Below, in pieces: positions 20,423-31,756 of a stretch of 64,000 bases of DNA. The notes under the pieces were generated by a model that searched no databases, was not told the origin of the DNA, and saw nothing but the letters and a program-made list of their open reading frames with translations. The DNA lies in contig JAESIW010000071.1 of assembly GCA_016802295.1 (NCBI GenBank), forward strand, positions 582,507 to 646,506, written 5' to 3'. The DNA is from Brachionus rotundiformis. Lineage: Eukaryota; Rotifera; Eurotatoria; Ploima; Brachionidae. Numbering within the stretch: position 1 is the stretch's first letter; the number at the start of each line of letters is the position of its first letter. The translations under genes were made by a program, and so were the position numbers.

Positions 20423-23149
20423 ATGGATGAATCTGGGTTGTGTGAACAAGCAGATGATACTTATGTGTTTGTAAAATTTTTGGGCGAAGGTTCGTTTGGT
20501 AAAGTGAACCTCTACAGAAAAGTATCTGACAATTCGTTGATAGTATGGAAGGAAATTGCTCTCAAAAGATTGGAGACTAAATTTCGCCAAGAGGCTTTTT
20601 CCGAAGTTGAAATTTTGTCCATGCTCGACCATCCGAACATAATATTGTATTATAAGCATTTTATCGAAGAGGAAATTTTGTACATTGAGCTTGAGTATGC
20701 CAAAGCTGGAACATTAGCCTCAAAAATAAAGCAAAAACAAAAAATTAATGAATTTTTTGACGAACAAACAGTTCTCTGGTACATGTACCAATTAACCTGT
20801 GCTGTCGATTATATACACGATTTGGGAATTATGCACCGTGATATTAAGACCCTAAACATATTTTTTATGCAATCTGATCTTTTAAAATTGGGAGATTTTG
20901 GCATAGCCAAGATACTGGATGAAAAAAATGCCTATCTTCAAACTGTAAGTGAATGGTTGATTAATTAATTAGTGTTTGAGGAATTTTTTCTTTAATTAAG
21001 TTAGTTGGAACTCCGTTTTATTTGAGCCCTGAGATTGTAGAGGGAAAAAAATACAGCTATAAGTCAGACATTTGGGCTCTGGGATGTGTAGTCTATGAAA
21101 TGATGACTCTCAGCAGGGTCTTTGATGCAACAGTAAGTTTAATTAAACATTTAATAAATTAATTAATTATTTTTTTTCATAGAATCAATTAAAACTAGCA
21201 TTAAAAATTAGTCAATGTAATATAAATGATATTCAACGAGACTATTCGCCTCAATTGAAAGAGATTATTAAAAAAATATTCTCCAAGGAACCGGAGCAAA
21301 GACCTAGTGCCCAAGATATTCTCCAAAGTGACATATTTGACTCGAATTCTTGTCAATTTAGGGAAAAAATCGAAAACTTAGACTCTGAATCAAAAAAATT
21401 ATCTAAAAATCTGCCAATTCCAACTCAAATTGTATCATCTAAATTAAGCGAATTATACACATGGGGTGGTGGCATTCGGTTACCAAAAAGAATTGATATG
21501 TTTCAAAGTGAATGCGCTGCTCTGAATGTTTCTATAGGTCGATCTCATTTTGCAATAGTTACAGTCGAAAAAGAGCTGTACACTTGGTCTGCAAGTCAAG
21601 GTGGTCCAACCTATGGCTCATACTCAAAACTTGGTCATGGCAAAAATTTTGGTACCACTCGGATACCAAAACAAGTTGAAAGTTTAGCTGGTCTTTTAAT
21701 AGAAAAAGTATCATGTGGTGAAGAGATGACATGCTGTCTCACACATCACGGACAAGTCTATACCTTTGGATCTAATTTATACGGATGTTTGGGCTTGGGT
21801 CTTGATTACGAACACCAGGTGTTTACACCAACAAAGATTCAATATTTTGAAGATAACCATCTTACTGTTAGATCAATAGCTAGTGGTGATTATCATGTGA
21901 TTGCATTGACCCAAGACAATAGGGTGTTCACTTGGGGTTGTGGAGAGTATGGTCGACTAGGACACGGTGATGAGGATGACCAAACAGAACCCAAAGAAAT
22001 AAAATTTGATTTTAAATACAAATTTAAACAAATTTATGCTGGTTCAGATTATTCTTTTCTTTTGACAAAAGAAGGCCGCGTTCTGGCATTTGGAAACAAT
22101 GAACACAACAAGCTATGCTTGAATGAATACTCCATAGGGCTAAAAAACCCCAATAATAATGTTAATATTCAAGAAAATTGTCAAATTATCTATCAACAAT
22201 TAAAACCTAAACTAGTCAAAAAATTTTTATCCCTAAAAATAGCCAAAATCTGTCCAGGACATGATCACAGTGCTATCATAGATGTATACGGAAGGCTTTT
22301 TACATTTGGAAGCAATAGATTTGGACAACTGGGTGTAGGCGACACCAAATACAGATCTGGACCTAGTCAAGTGTGTGGACAGTTGTCAGGTCACATTGTC
22401 ACCCATGCAGCATGTGGTGATACATTTACTATTTGCTCAACAAACGAAAAGCACATATTCTCTTGGGGCAATCGGAACGATGGTCGACTGGGTCTAGACT
22501 TTGGTTACTCGTCAAGCAGCAGTGCTGTTTGTCTTCCGAAGCCTATTTTTGGTTCATTGTATCTGGTAAGTGAAATGTGCTCAAGAAATTGGAATTCTGT
22601 GATAATTGCTGAGAAGGAAATGGACACTAAGCTGTTAAAGAGTGTCAGCTATGTAGATTTTACCAAAGATTCAGGTGATAGAGTTAGTCTCAAAAGTGAA
22701 CCAGAACAAAATGATCAAGATGAATGCATAGAAGAGTCCACTTGCCAGAAAAGAGATTTTAACATTTTCAATTGTGGTGAAACAAGCGATGATGTGCCAG
22801 AATGGTTGAAAAAAGATTTTGAGGATGCTGACTTTATACCAATCGAAGCTTTGGAAAGAAGCTCGTCGCGACAAGAAATTAAAAAAGAAGAATCTAATAT
22901 TGAAGAAAATAACCTAGATAAAATAAATGTAATTATAATAATTTTGTTTGCTTTTATAATTGAGAAACTTAATTAATTTTGTATTCAAGAATTTGGAAGA
23001 AGCGCTGAAGATAATTGAAAAATTGAGAGAAGAAAACGAAAGCTTGAAAAAAGAAAATTCAAAAGTATTCTTTGGTTTACCAATTAATAAATTTAAATAA
23101 TTTGGTTTAATTTTAGTTAATTGAAAAATTGGCGAGTATCGGAAATTAA
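20423..23149 (+). CDS. NEK9: NEK9-type NIMA-related kinase with RCC1 repeats, 5 exons
   Basis: Exons inferred: 20423-20944, 21001-21132, 21183-22928, 22990-23064, 23117-23149, giving 836 codons in frame. The kinase domain shows GEGSFGKV (21-28), WKEIAL with Lys43, HRDIKTLNIF (HRD at 138-140), DFG (158-160) and, across intron 1, LVGTPFYLSPE. RCC1-type repeats follow (YTWGGG, FTWGCGEYGRLGHG, FTFGSNRFGQLGVG, FSWGNRNDGRLG). After the propeller, VPEWLKKDFEDADFIPI matches a NEK9-specific tail segment, and the last two small exons encode a coiled coil like the one NEK9 uses to dimerise. NEK9 acts upstream of NEK6/7 in spindle assembly. The length (835 aa) is slightly shorter than human NEK9 (979 aa). 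NEK8 is excluded by the tail. Confidence 0.95.
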
Positions 23150-23352
23150 ATTTTGATACTTTTAATAAAATTTTATAAATATATTTATTATTAATAAAAA
23201 AATATTTTTGTTTTAAATTAAATAAATTTTCGATTTAACAATTGAAAAGGTATTCGTTTTAGTGACAATATAAATTTAGACCATTTATTATCTAAAATGT
23301 ATATTTATTAAAAGTTTTTTAAAAAAACAATAAAGTTTAAAAATAAAATTTT

Positions 23353-24537
23353 TCATTCATTAAATGATGCATTTTGGAATATGCTTTTTATCCTTGCTCT
23401 CTTGGCCATATTATTTTTGTTATACTCATTTTCCCTTGACAACAACATTCTCCTATTTTTGTATCTAATAATAAAAAATCTCAGCAATTGTAAACTATTC
23501 AAAAAATAAAACAAGCTAGTTGATCCAATGAAAACATAAAAATCTATTTGTTTAGCAGGAGCCGGACAGTTCTCCTTGGCAAATACGCCCATTAGAGCAA
23601 AATAGATATTATTGCCAAAGACAATAATGATATTCATCAAAGTATACTGATCCAAAATTGTCAAATAGGACAGAGAAGGCAGATTTTTTGTTACTGACCA
23701 CTTAAAGGTGATCAAAGTCAAAAGGACAGTTGTGCCGACAATGTTTCTGCTGCCAGATAGATCGCATCTCATGGCAAAACAGCATAAGCATATCATGGTA
23801 ATTATAAAAGCAAGCAGAAATGAATTCCAATAGTAATAATTTGGTTTTCTCAGCACACAAACACTTATGTCCATTGTGCTCTGGTTCTCGTTGGTAATAT
23901 CATTTGTTTTGGTCATTTGACTGCTGCACACAGTTTGAAATAGAGTCCATTCATGGGTTTGGGTAAACGTGCTCACATTAATGGAACTCAACTTTTCTGT
24001 CGATATTGTTAAATCAATCTCTTGGGAAGTTCTGAATGAAGAAACGCTGATTGTCAATTCTTGTAGGTCTAGTGGGTAGTTTTTTAGCTGAAAAGTTTGC
24101 GAGAAATCGCCTTTGAAGCGACGTCGTTCAGAAATCTTGTATCCCTTGGAGCACTGTTCGACATTGTACCAAATTTCCTGTGACTGATGTGATAGCAAAT
24201 TTTGAATATACAAGTGTGGATTCCAGTGATGCTTTTCATCATATTTTAATTTTTTGGCATCAAAATTTGGAATATTTTTGCCAAACAATTTATCATACCA
24301 ACTCGCCTCTAAAAACGCTTCACAAGAAAATTTGTTTTCTTTGGTAGCAATGTTGCCAATTTTGAGTATAATCAAGCGAAGCTCAACTGTAAATGTTTGG
24401 TTAGAAGAGACATTGTAGTTATCCAATTGGACAATAGATGGACGGGCATTGTAGACCCGTGGATTTATCTTCGATCTGTTTGACTCCTCTTCGTCATCGT
24501 CAAAAACATCATCGGCAAATTTTATACTCTTCTTCAT
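23353..24537 (-). CDS. Pentameric ligand-gated channel-like protein without Cys-loop
   Basis: Single-exon ORF of 394 aa. An acidic N-terminus lacking a signal peptide leads to a beta-rich extracellular-type domain (about 38-232) with WNP (105-107) and the family signature region FKGDFSQTFQLKNYPLDLQ (about 141-159). In Cys-loop receptors this signature ends FPFDxQxC; here the Cys position is occupied by another residue, so the disulfide loop is absent. Four membrane segments follow at about 234-256 (M1), 264-282 (M2), 292-318 (M3) and 331-352 (M4), with a short basic C-terminus. The M3-M4 loop is very short, as in prokaryotic members. I infer an ion channel of the pLGIC superfamily with unknown ligand. 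The missing signal peptide might mean a further 5' exon upstream. Confidence 0.75.
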   Translation of the reverse strand: MKKSIKFADDVFDDDEEESNRSKINPRVYNARPSIVQLDNYNVSSNQTFTVELRLIILKIGNIATKENKFSCEAFLEASWYDKLFGKNIPNFDAKKLKYDEKHHWNPHLYIQNLLSHQSQEIWYNVEQCSKGYKISERRRFKGDFSQTFQLKNYPLDLQELTISVSSFRTSQEIDLTISTEKLSSINVSTFTQTHEWTLFQTVCSSQMTKTNDITNENQSTMDISVCVLRKPNYYYWNSFLLAFIITMICLCCFAMRCDLSGSRNIVGTTVLLTLITFKWSVTKNLPSLSYLTILDQYTLMNIIIVFGNNIYFALMGVFAKENCPAPAKQIDFYVFIGSTSLFYFLNSLQLLRFFIIRYKNRRMLLSRENEYNKNNMAKRARIKSIFQNASFNE

Positions 24538-25625
24538 TTTTTTTTAAGAAAAACCTTTGGCAATTTTTTTTATATACATTTTTTTGTCCTTTATTAATTT
24601 CAGTATATTTTAATTGCGAAATTTAAAACCAAGTTGGTAATTATTTTAAAATATTCTATTTCAGTAAGATAAGTCTAAAAATTGACTTAAAAATACAAAT
24701 ATTTAGACAATTTGTAGTAGTCTAAATGATCTTAAATTTAATTATATAATTATTTAAAAAAATAATATATTTTTTAATGTTTAATTTATTTAAAATACGT
24801 AGAGTGAAATTTTTTTAAAATTACCACTCAATAGTGGCGATATATTGTTCCTAAATTTTCCTCTCTCAAAGAATTTAAACTAAAGAACTGAACTTTAATT
24901 GAACTGAACATTAATTTTCCAAATGATGATAAAAATCTATGCTCCATTGTATTATTATCTTTTTATTGAGAATAAAATAAAAGACAGTTATTAATAATTT
25001 TATTTTCAAGCATTTCTTTATTAATATAAATGTTAACAATTTGATTAGATCAAATTTTAATATATAATGTATCACTGTAGTAAATCATTGAATGGCTTGC
25101 CTCATTTAAACCAACTCTAGAGCCTATCAAGATAGCAGAAAAGATTGGTTGGCTTGGTCATGCAACAAACTTTGTTCTGTAAAATAATGGATATCAGTTA
25201 CAACCATGTTAAGGCATACTGGGAAGCATGTTTGGCCCTAAGGCTTTAACATATTTAAGACCTTAGTTTATAAATTTTTTAATTACAAAAATTTTAAATA
25301 AGGTTTATTTAAATTTAATTAACTAAATTAAATTTTAAAAAGTAATTTAAGAAGATAAAATATTTAATTCAATATCTAAAAAGAGAAAATAAGTAAAAGT
25401 AAACATTAAAACTTTGACTTAAATAAAACATGATCTGGTAAAAAAAAATTTTTTTATTTAACATCAAGAATTATTTTTTTAATAAATAAATAAATAAACA
25501 AACCTTATCAATATTTGCTTGCTTCTATTAAAACAAATTAAAAAAAATCTGACGTCTATTAAATACTATAAAATAGGCTCCAATGGATATTAAAAAGGAA
25601 AAGAAAGAAAAAACTTAATAAAAAT
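24538..25625. other. Intergenic spacer with a possible LINE scrap
   Basis: About 1.1 kb, AT-rich. Around 25130-25200 the plus strand reads IAEKIGWLGHAT, resembling the WLGH motif near the C-terminus of the LINE family seen elsewhere in this window, but it is too short to be firm. No other feature seen. Confidence 0.4.
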
Positions 25626-26606
25626 ATGAAAAAGTTTTTGGGCATTTATTGTCTTTTCTTCGGTTTTATCATTTACTCATCAGAAAAAAATATCGTCAGT
25701 CATTTTGAATTAATAAAGCACAAAGATGTTCCTTTTTCCAATTTCAGCTTGGTACCTAAATTCAATGTTGTCAAATTGAGCAAAACCAGTTGTTTGGCAC
25801 GATGCATGAAAAATGAATTTTGTAAATTTGTTGTTCACAGTAATGGGTTTTGTGGTCTACACACACGCTATGCTTTATCCAGACTGGAAACTAGTACTTC
25901 GAATGTGGTTTATAAAAAAAAATTTATAACTAAGTTATATATCACAATAAATTTAATAAAATGTTTATAATTATGTATTTAAAAAGACACTGTGAAAGTT
26001 CACCTTGTCAAAACAACGGTACATGTCATAACAAAATAGATAGGTACGAATGTTTTTGCTGGTTGAACTATTTTGGACCAAGGTTTTAAAATAAATTGTT
26101 AATTATCAAAATAAACCAAAATTTTATTTATTTATTTTAGGTGTGAAAAGAAAATTAGCGGTTTTAATTGCCCTACTAATCATTTTAGAGTAAATGAAAC
26201 TGAACCATGTCAACCATGTGCGCCTTGGTTTAAAACTTATGACCAATACCCATTTAACTGCTACCATGTTTTTGACACGGTAGATTTTGAATCTGCCAAA
26301 GCTTACTGTGCCAGTTTAAATTCAACTTTATGGACACCAAAGATTTTAACAGAGAGAACCTTATTTGATAAAAGATCTAATGGCAAAAATTTCGGATATT
26401 GGCTCAATTCTGAAATAAGCTATGTTGGTGAGATATTCGTGTGGCCAGATGGATCGAGAATACACTCACTTTATAATAAAGTAGATAATAAAGGAGGAAA
26501 TAATACATTTCTCAAAAGAAATGCCTTAATTATTTTTAATAATGAGTATAAAGATGTTTCAAAAAATTCAAATTATACAACCATTTGTCAGCAAACTAAA
26601 GTTTAA
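25626..26606 (+). CDS. Secreted Apple/PAN-EGF-C-type-lectin-like protein, 3 exons
   Basis: Exons inferred: 25626-25933, 25987-26082, 26141-26606, giving 290 codons with the frame kept through both GT-AG introns (53 and 58 bp). The N-terminus MKKFLGIYCLFFGFIIYSS is a signal peptide. Residues about 45-95 hold a PAN/Apple-like pattern (SCLARCMKNEFCKFV...GFCGLH). Exon 2 encodes one EGF module (CESSPCQNNGTC, CFCWLNYFG, then CE across the intron). Exon 3 encodes a C-type lectin-like fold (YPFNCYHVFD, AKAYCASLNSTLW, WPDGS, ICQQ). The EPN/QPD and WND calcium-sugar motifs are not clear, so sugar binding is uncertain. Each domain roughly matches an exon. It is likely an extracellular recognition or matrix protein. 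Confidence 0.82.
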
Positions 26607-26993
26607 GCTTTACTTAGATAAAAATTTAGTTTTATCTATCAAATAATTAATATTACATTTTAACAATATTTTCGAATAAAATTGTTTGTTTTTTCGATTC
26701 AATAGAAATTTTAATAAAAAAAAAACATAATACTTAAACTAGTTTATTTACTAGACTTAATTTATATTAAAAATCAATTTAATTAATATATAGTTTAGAT
26801 AATCACAATTTTTTTTACAAAAATTGACCAAGCTTATTTTTTTAATTAAATATCATACAAAAAAAATATAAATTACAAATTATTGTTATGAAAATCAAAC
26901 AAACCTAATTAAATTTTGTTTAATTAAATTTTTAATTATCAAAAAGTAATTTAAATTATTCGAATAACTTTGGTAGTCCATTACGAACTAAAA
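26607..26993. other. Intergenic spacer
   Basis: About 390 bp of AT-rich sequence between two secreted-protein genes. Nothing recognised. Confidence 0.55.
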
Positions 26994-28904
26994 ATGATCA
27001 AAAAGATATTTTTTTTAGTATTTATCCATAAGCTGTTTGTTTTAAGCAAAAGCTGTAGATGTGAATTTGAAGAGCTTGATTCATTGGATGCTCTTTTTAA
27101 CCAAAGCAGAATCAGAATTGAGTATCCAGATGGTTTGGACAAATACCACTCAGACCACTTGAACAAAAATAGCTTTTTGCAATGCGGTTCCAAAGCTATT
27201 TACACTGAACAAAAATGTCGTTCATGTTCGCTGGATGGTTGGAGCAATTTTTTTGAATGTAAAGAAAACTCTTGTGACAGAGAGTTCATTAAACCGCCAT
27301 TTGTCATAGAAAGCTTCGATCTCAAGCAGATAAGTCAAAATCAGACACTTTTTAAGCCAGCAGAAGCTCTAGCTGTGTACTACTTTGCTCCAGGAAAGCG
27401 AATCTGCAAACATTGCCAAAGCAATGGTCAATGGTCAAGACTGGCTGATAATATAAATTGTAAAAAGGTCAAGAAACCAAAACTGGACTGTAAATATTCA
27501 GACTTATTAAGATTGGAGGAAAAAAAAGACTATTTTGTTCGTCTTCAAATGGAAACAAAGCTAGGATTCGAAGTTACCAAGACAATGATTGCCCAAGACA
27601 AGATTCCTTCAAGTACAATTGTAGTTTATCAGAGTTATTTGAGAAATTTGGCCGGAATTCAACGAGGTTTTCCGACCTACTTAGAGCCAGCAGGTTCATT
27701 CCGCAAAAAATATTGCCGGTACTGTGAAAATGGTCAATGGTCAGAGATTGAGTCATGTGCTGAATTTAGATGCAATAAAAAACTTTTGACCGGAAAGCCA
27801 CAGCTATTTTTGCTAGACAGATCCAAGCAGCTAAAAGATGAACAGTTCTTTTTCAAGCCAAGTTCTGTGTTGGCTTTGTACTACTTTGGTAATGAAAAGT
27901 ACTGCAAACAATGCGACCAAAGTGGAGAATGGAGCAAGTACTCTTTGCCAGAGTTGTGCACATTTAATCAAAGTTCAAAGGTATTTAAGCGACAAAGAGA
28001 ACTTTTTATGAATAAATTGTTTAAAAAAGAGACACCTTGTGACATAACTAATAAAAAATTTTTATATATCTTATTAGTTAATAAGAAAACAGCTTTGTCA
28101 AGATCTGATGTGCTGCATAAATCGGTAATACCTAGTAGAAGTACATTGTTTTACCATAACAATAGATGTGCACAATGTATGAATGGTAAATGGTCGAGCG
28201 AAGTGGATTGTGAGTTTAATTATTGTCTCAAACAAGATGTACAACAAGGTGTATTTAGAATGAGAGATTTGTCAATAGCAGATGATAGACAAAATGTTTT
28301 TGAGCCAGGCAGTGTTTTGGTCGAGTATGAGCTTGGTGAGAATTCAAGAATGTGCAAAATTTGTGAATTTGGCAATGGAACAAGACCAATGTGGAGCAAG
28401 TATGCATCAAGTTACTGGTGTAATTCGGACAATGCATTTTTTGTATCAAGAAGCATTAACTTAATTCCAAAATTTTGTCAATTGGGTGAAATAATTGAGA
28501 AAAAAGGCTTCATTTTTCTTCACGTAGCATCATGGAATGGAAGATATTACATAAACAAGGATCCAGTGCCAGACACATCTATAGCAGTCTATGTGAACGA
28601 AAATGTAAGATGGTGTTCTAAGTGCTTGAATGGTAAATGGGAATCGGATTTTTCAAAGTGTCCGGTTGAATTTTCGACCAAAAAATGCGATCCAAAAAAA
28701 TTGAACGGAATTAATTATCTTGTTTTTGTCTCAAATGGCCTATTGTTAAGTGATAATGAAAAAAGTGAACTTGTCTTTCCTGGAGAAGTGATGGCTGTGT
28801 ATGAATTTGGCTTGCAAAAATACTGCAAAGAATGCAAAATCGACGGAAATTGGTCACTATTTCCTCAAATAAGTTTGTGCAAAACTATCAACTGGGTTAT
28901 TTAA
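26994..28904 (+). CDS. Secreted protein with four alternating pairs of cysteine modules
   Basis: Single-exon ORF of 636 aa, starting at the ATG at 26994 (the frame is open 24 bp further up but without ATG). MIKKIFFLVFIHKLFVL is a signal peptide; no other membrane segment is seen. The rest is eight cysteine modules of two kinds in strict alternation. Type B has a short lead then RWCSKCLNGKWxS and a later Cys (cores near KCRSC, KYCRYC, RCAQC and RWCSKC). Type A has AVYYFG lead, then KYCKxCxxxGxWSxY and a later Cys (cores ICKHC, YCKQC, MCKIC and YCKEC). The order is B-A repeated four times. Each core is CxxC followed by GxWS, suggesting a small disulfide- or metal-stabilised fold. I do not recognise the family and find no catalytic motif. 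Confidence 0.85.
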   Translation: MIKKIFFLVFIHKLFVLSKSCRCEFEELDSLDALFNQSRIRIEYPDGLDKYHSDHLNKNSFLQCGSKAIYTEQKCRSCSLDGWSNFFECKENSCDREFIKPPFVIESFDLKQISQNQTLFKPAEALAVYYFAPGKRICKHCQSNGQWSRLADNINCKKVKKPKLDCKYSDLLRLEEKKDYFVRLQMETKLGFEVTKTMIAQDKIPSSTIVVYQSYLRNLAGIQRGFPTYLEPAGSFRKKYCRYCENGQWSEIESCAEFRCNKKLLTGKPQLFLLDRSKQLKDEQFFFKPSSVLALYYFGNEKYCKQCDQSGEWSKYSLPELCTFNQSSKVFKRQRELFMNKLFKKETPCDITNKKFLYILLVNKKTALSRSDVLHKSVIPSRSTLFYHNNRCAQCMNGKWSSEVDCEFNYCLKQDVQQGVFRMRDLSIADDRQNVFEPGSVLVEYELGENSRMCKICEFGNGTRPMWSKYASSYWCNSDNAFFVSRSINLIPKFCQLGEIIEKKGFIFLHVASWNGRYYINKDPVPDTSIAVYVNENVRWCSKCLNGKWESDFSKCPVEFSTKKCDPKKLNGINYLVFVSNGLLLSDNEKSELVFPGEVMAVYEFGLQKYCKECKIDGNWSLFPQISLCKTINWVI

Positions 28905-29702
28905 TTGTCACAATGAAAACAAATCTCATAAATCTATTCAGATAATATCAAAAATTTAAAACTATTATTTCGAATGACCATTAAATAAAAATTTAATTAT
29001 TTTGATATATTATTTATTATTTTAATAAATATTTAATTTTTTTTTTTGCTTTTAAAAAGAAAAATTTATATCAACATGAATAGATAATTATATTTTAAAA
29101 ATTAAAAAAAATTTTTTTGTCCAAAATTAATGTCAAAATGTTTTACCTGAAAATTTTTAATAAAAAATAATTAAAAAACTTTCATTAATCGATATATTGA
29201 TTTAATTTTAAAACAATTCACTTAGACTATCATTTATAAACTTAAATAGTGCTAGAACAAACTTAAACTATAATTAACCTATAACTTAAATGAGCGGTAA
29301 TTGGCAATTTGTTGATGGCTAAATTTAAGTTCTTAAGCTCTAATATTTTAGGAATTTAAAAAGTATCAATAAAGCCATTAAAATGAGTGAAAATTACTTT
29401 ATTTGTTTAGTTGTCAGGGACAATTTCCAGATTATATAAAATTTAAAAACAAATATTTTAAAATTTCAAAACTTAAATCTACCTTTTATGTTTTTAATTA
29501 AAACTCGAAAAAAGAGTACTTGAAAATTTAAGTTTTCTTCCATCGTAACCAAATATTCGAAATATACTTTGGAAAATTTTATTGAAAAATTTGACATTAA
29601 TTATAAATAAAGCTTTGATAAATACGGATTAGTTAAAAAATCTATTTGCAAAAAAAATTTAGAAAATTATTTATTTTAAACAATTGATTTATTTAAAAAA
29701 TA
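28905..29702. other. Intergenic spacer
   Basis: About 800 bp, AT-rich, with no coding potential seen. Confidence 0.55.
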
Positions 29703-30215
29703 ATGGAAGCTGATACCAGAACCGAAGTAGAGCATAGTGCAGATGTTAAAAAAATTGCCAAGAAAAAAGTCCAAGATCATAATAGTAAATTTTCTGGCTC
29801 GAGAAAATCAAGCTTGGCAACAGCTGAGACCAATTTTTTTAAATCCAATATTCCAAGGGTCGAGAACACATTTAAACTTTCACCTGATGATAGCAAGCGA
29901 TTTTATGCATACAAATTAAAGCCTATATTACAAGATACAATAATAACCGAATTGGACAAAGCCGATGCTCAATCGACCAATTGTCAGCATTTGACCATGG
30001 AGTTGGCCGACATTATTCGTAGTCTAACCAAAGACGTTTACCAGCCGAGATATAAAGTGCTCGTATTTGTGGCGGTTGGTGACAACAAAGGCCAAGACCT
30101 AAGGGTAGCGTCACGATGTTTATGGAACACAGAATTCGACAATTGTGTAAGTGTGTCACATACAACCAAAAATATATGGGCTTCAGCAATAGTTTACATA
30201 CTCTATACTGATTAA
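29703..30215 (+). CDS. Tctex1-domain protein (dynein light-chain family)
   Basis: Single-exon ORF of 170 aa. The basic N-terminal 45 residues are probably disordered. ENTFKLSP starts the Tctex1 fold at about 57, followed by the helical block LKPILQDTIITEL and the beta strands YKVLVFVAVGD, RVASRCLWNTEFDNCVS and SAIVYILYTD. The RVASRCLWN and ASAIVYILY phrases are hallmarks of TCTEX1D/DYNLT proteins, which bind cytoplasmic or axonemal dynein intermediate chains. The long N-terminus is as in TCTEX1D1-4 rather than the plain DYNLT1/3 light chains. Ciliary work is likely but inferred. Confidence 0.9.
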   Translation: MEADTRTEVEHSADVKKIAKKKVQDHNSKFSGSRKSSLATAETNFFKSNIPRVENTFKLSPDDSKRFYAYKLKPILQDTIITELDKADAQSTNCQHLTMELADIIRSLTKDVYQPRYKVLVFVAVGDNKGQDLRVASRCLWNTEFDNCVSVSHTTKNIWASAIVYILYTD

Positions 30216-31225
30216 TTGCGCTTTTTTTAAATATATAATATAATTATCTAATAAAGCTGGTTAATTACCAAATTTGTACCAAAATTTTTTAATCGTTTAA
30301 CTTCAATACAAAAATAGATAATCTACATATACAACTCAAAATGTATATTAGAAAAATATTATTTTTTTAAAAGGTTTATTTCATTTGTATATAATTTTTT
30401 TTTTTTTAAACTCTCTAATTTTTCATCAGCACATTTTTTAATTAAAAAGGTAAAATTTTTATTCAAAAATAACAATTTGCACAAAAAATAAAAATAGTTA
30501 TTTGTTTTTAATGGTCGGTGTAAAAAAATTTATATATTAAAACTGGAAAATTAAGCAGCATTTATTAACTAATTTACATTTTGTTTTATTAAATTATTTT
30601 TATTTGAATTTAAATTTCCATAAATAAATGGGCTCTTAAAAAATCAAAGTTTATTATCTTGCCAGGTAAGTCAAGTAAAAAAGAAAGTTAAAATTGATAT
30701 TGATGAGTTTAGTTTTATTAATGCTATACGCAATTTTTTAATTTTTATATTTTGGACAGCTTTGCAGAATAGATATATAAAAGTATAAAAAATGAGTGAA
30801 TGATAAGCTTGGTATTAGATTTAACATTTTATTAACAATAATTTACACAACACTAACGACTCATCTTAAAGTTATATTTATAGTCTGTTTGTGTGACTAC
30901 ACTACAACACTATTCCTTTTTATTTATATTTTAAATCTTATTTTATACCGTTTACCCTTGCAAATAAGTGCCCTCAAAATCGTGTCTTTATTGAAGAATT
31001 TAAGCCCTTAGATGATGGAAAATTTTCTTTAAGTTAAATATTATATAAAGATCTAAGTATGCTTTACAAGATAGCAACATAAAAAGAACTAAGCCGATTT
31101 GATTATATTTTAAAAAAGGGGTCTTACTAAGGGAATACGGTAAAAAATAAATATTAGAGTCGACCAGCTTTTTTTTTTTTTTAAATATTTGTAAAATACT
31201 TGGAAAAAACCAAAGCAATATTATT
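30216..31225. other. Intergenic spacer
   Basis: About 1 kb of AT-rich sequence, with nothing recognised. Short open frames around 30796-31218 look random in composition. Confidence 0.5.
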
Positions 31226-31249
31226 TGATTACATTAGTAATTTTAAACT

Positions 31250-31756
31250 CTTGCGCAAAGAGCAGAATTCGCGAGAGAAAAAGGATGCATTGCTCAGGTA
31301 TTTGCACTGCGTAATATCTTGGAACAGTGAAACCTTTTGAATGCAACGTGATTCGTGAGAGGGTGAATACTTCAGAATTCAGGCAGTGATTTGTCAAGGA
31401 TGCATTCTTTCTCTTTTGCTGTTCTTGACCCTTGTCGATTTCGCAATGAGAAAAATCATTGAAGAACAGAAAACTGGCGTTTTTTGAGGAATGTCTCTCA
31501 AAGAATTTGATTTTCGGATGACAATATCACAAGTGGAGAGCCATATTAGGGACGAGAAGCTGAAGGAATACTGGATATGCAGGCCTAGAGATAAACACCG
31601 AAAAAAACAGAAATCATTTGCATAAACAAGAATCTCAATACTCCAATTTTTTTTAAAAAAATCACTCCCAACTAAGGCCAGTGGCTGCATTCTTCAAAAA
31701 TGCGTAATTCTCTTCAACTGAGGACTAAATTACATCTTAATTGAAGTCTTGTTAAA
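31250..31756 (+). mobile_element. Decayed LINE (RTE-like) RT fragment, 5' part of a split element
   Basis: Frame-broken RT sequence. At 31259-31330 it reads EFAREKGCIAQVFALRNILEQ followed by a stop. The expected DFKKAFDS block is missing. Then come AVICQGCILSLLLFL and LVDFAMRK (31385-31460), and near 31725 LQLRTKLHLN before a stop. This is the same order as in the other LINE relics here. The relic continues at 32560 after an insertion. Confidence 0.82.

Noticed and set aside
30796..31218. Open frames of about 70 codons on both strands
   Set aside because: Composition is Leu/Ile/Phe-rich as expected from random AT-rich sequence and no motif is present.
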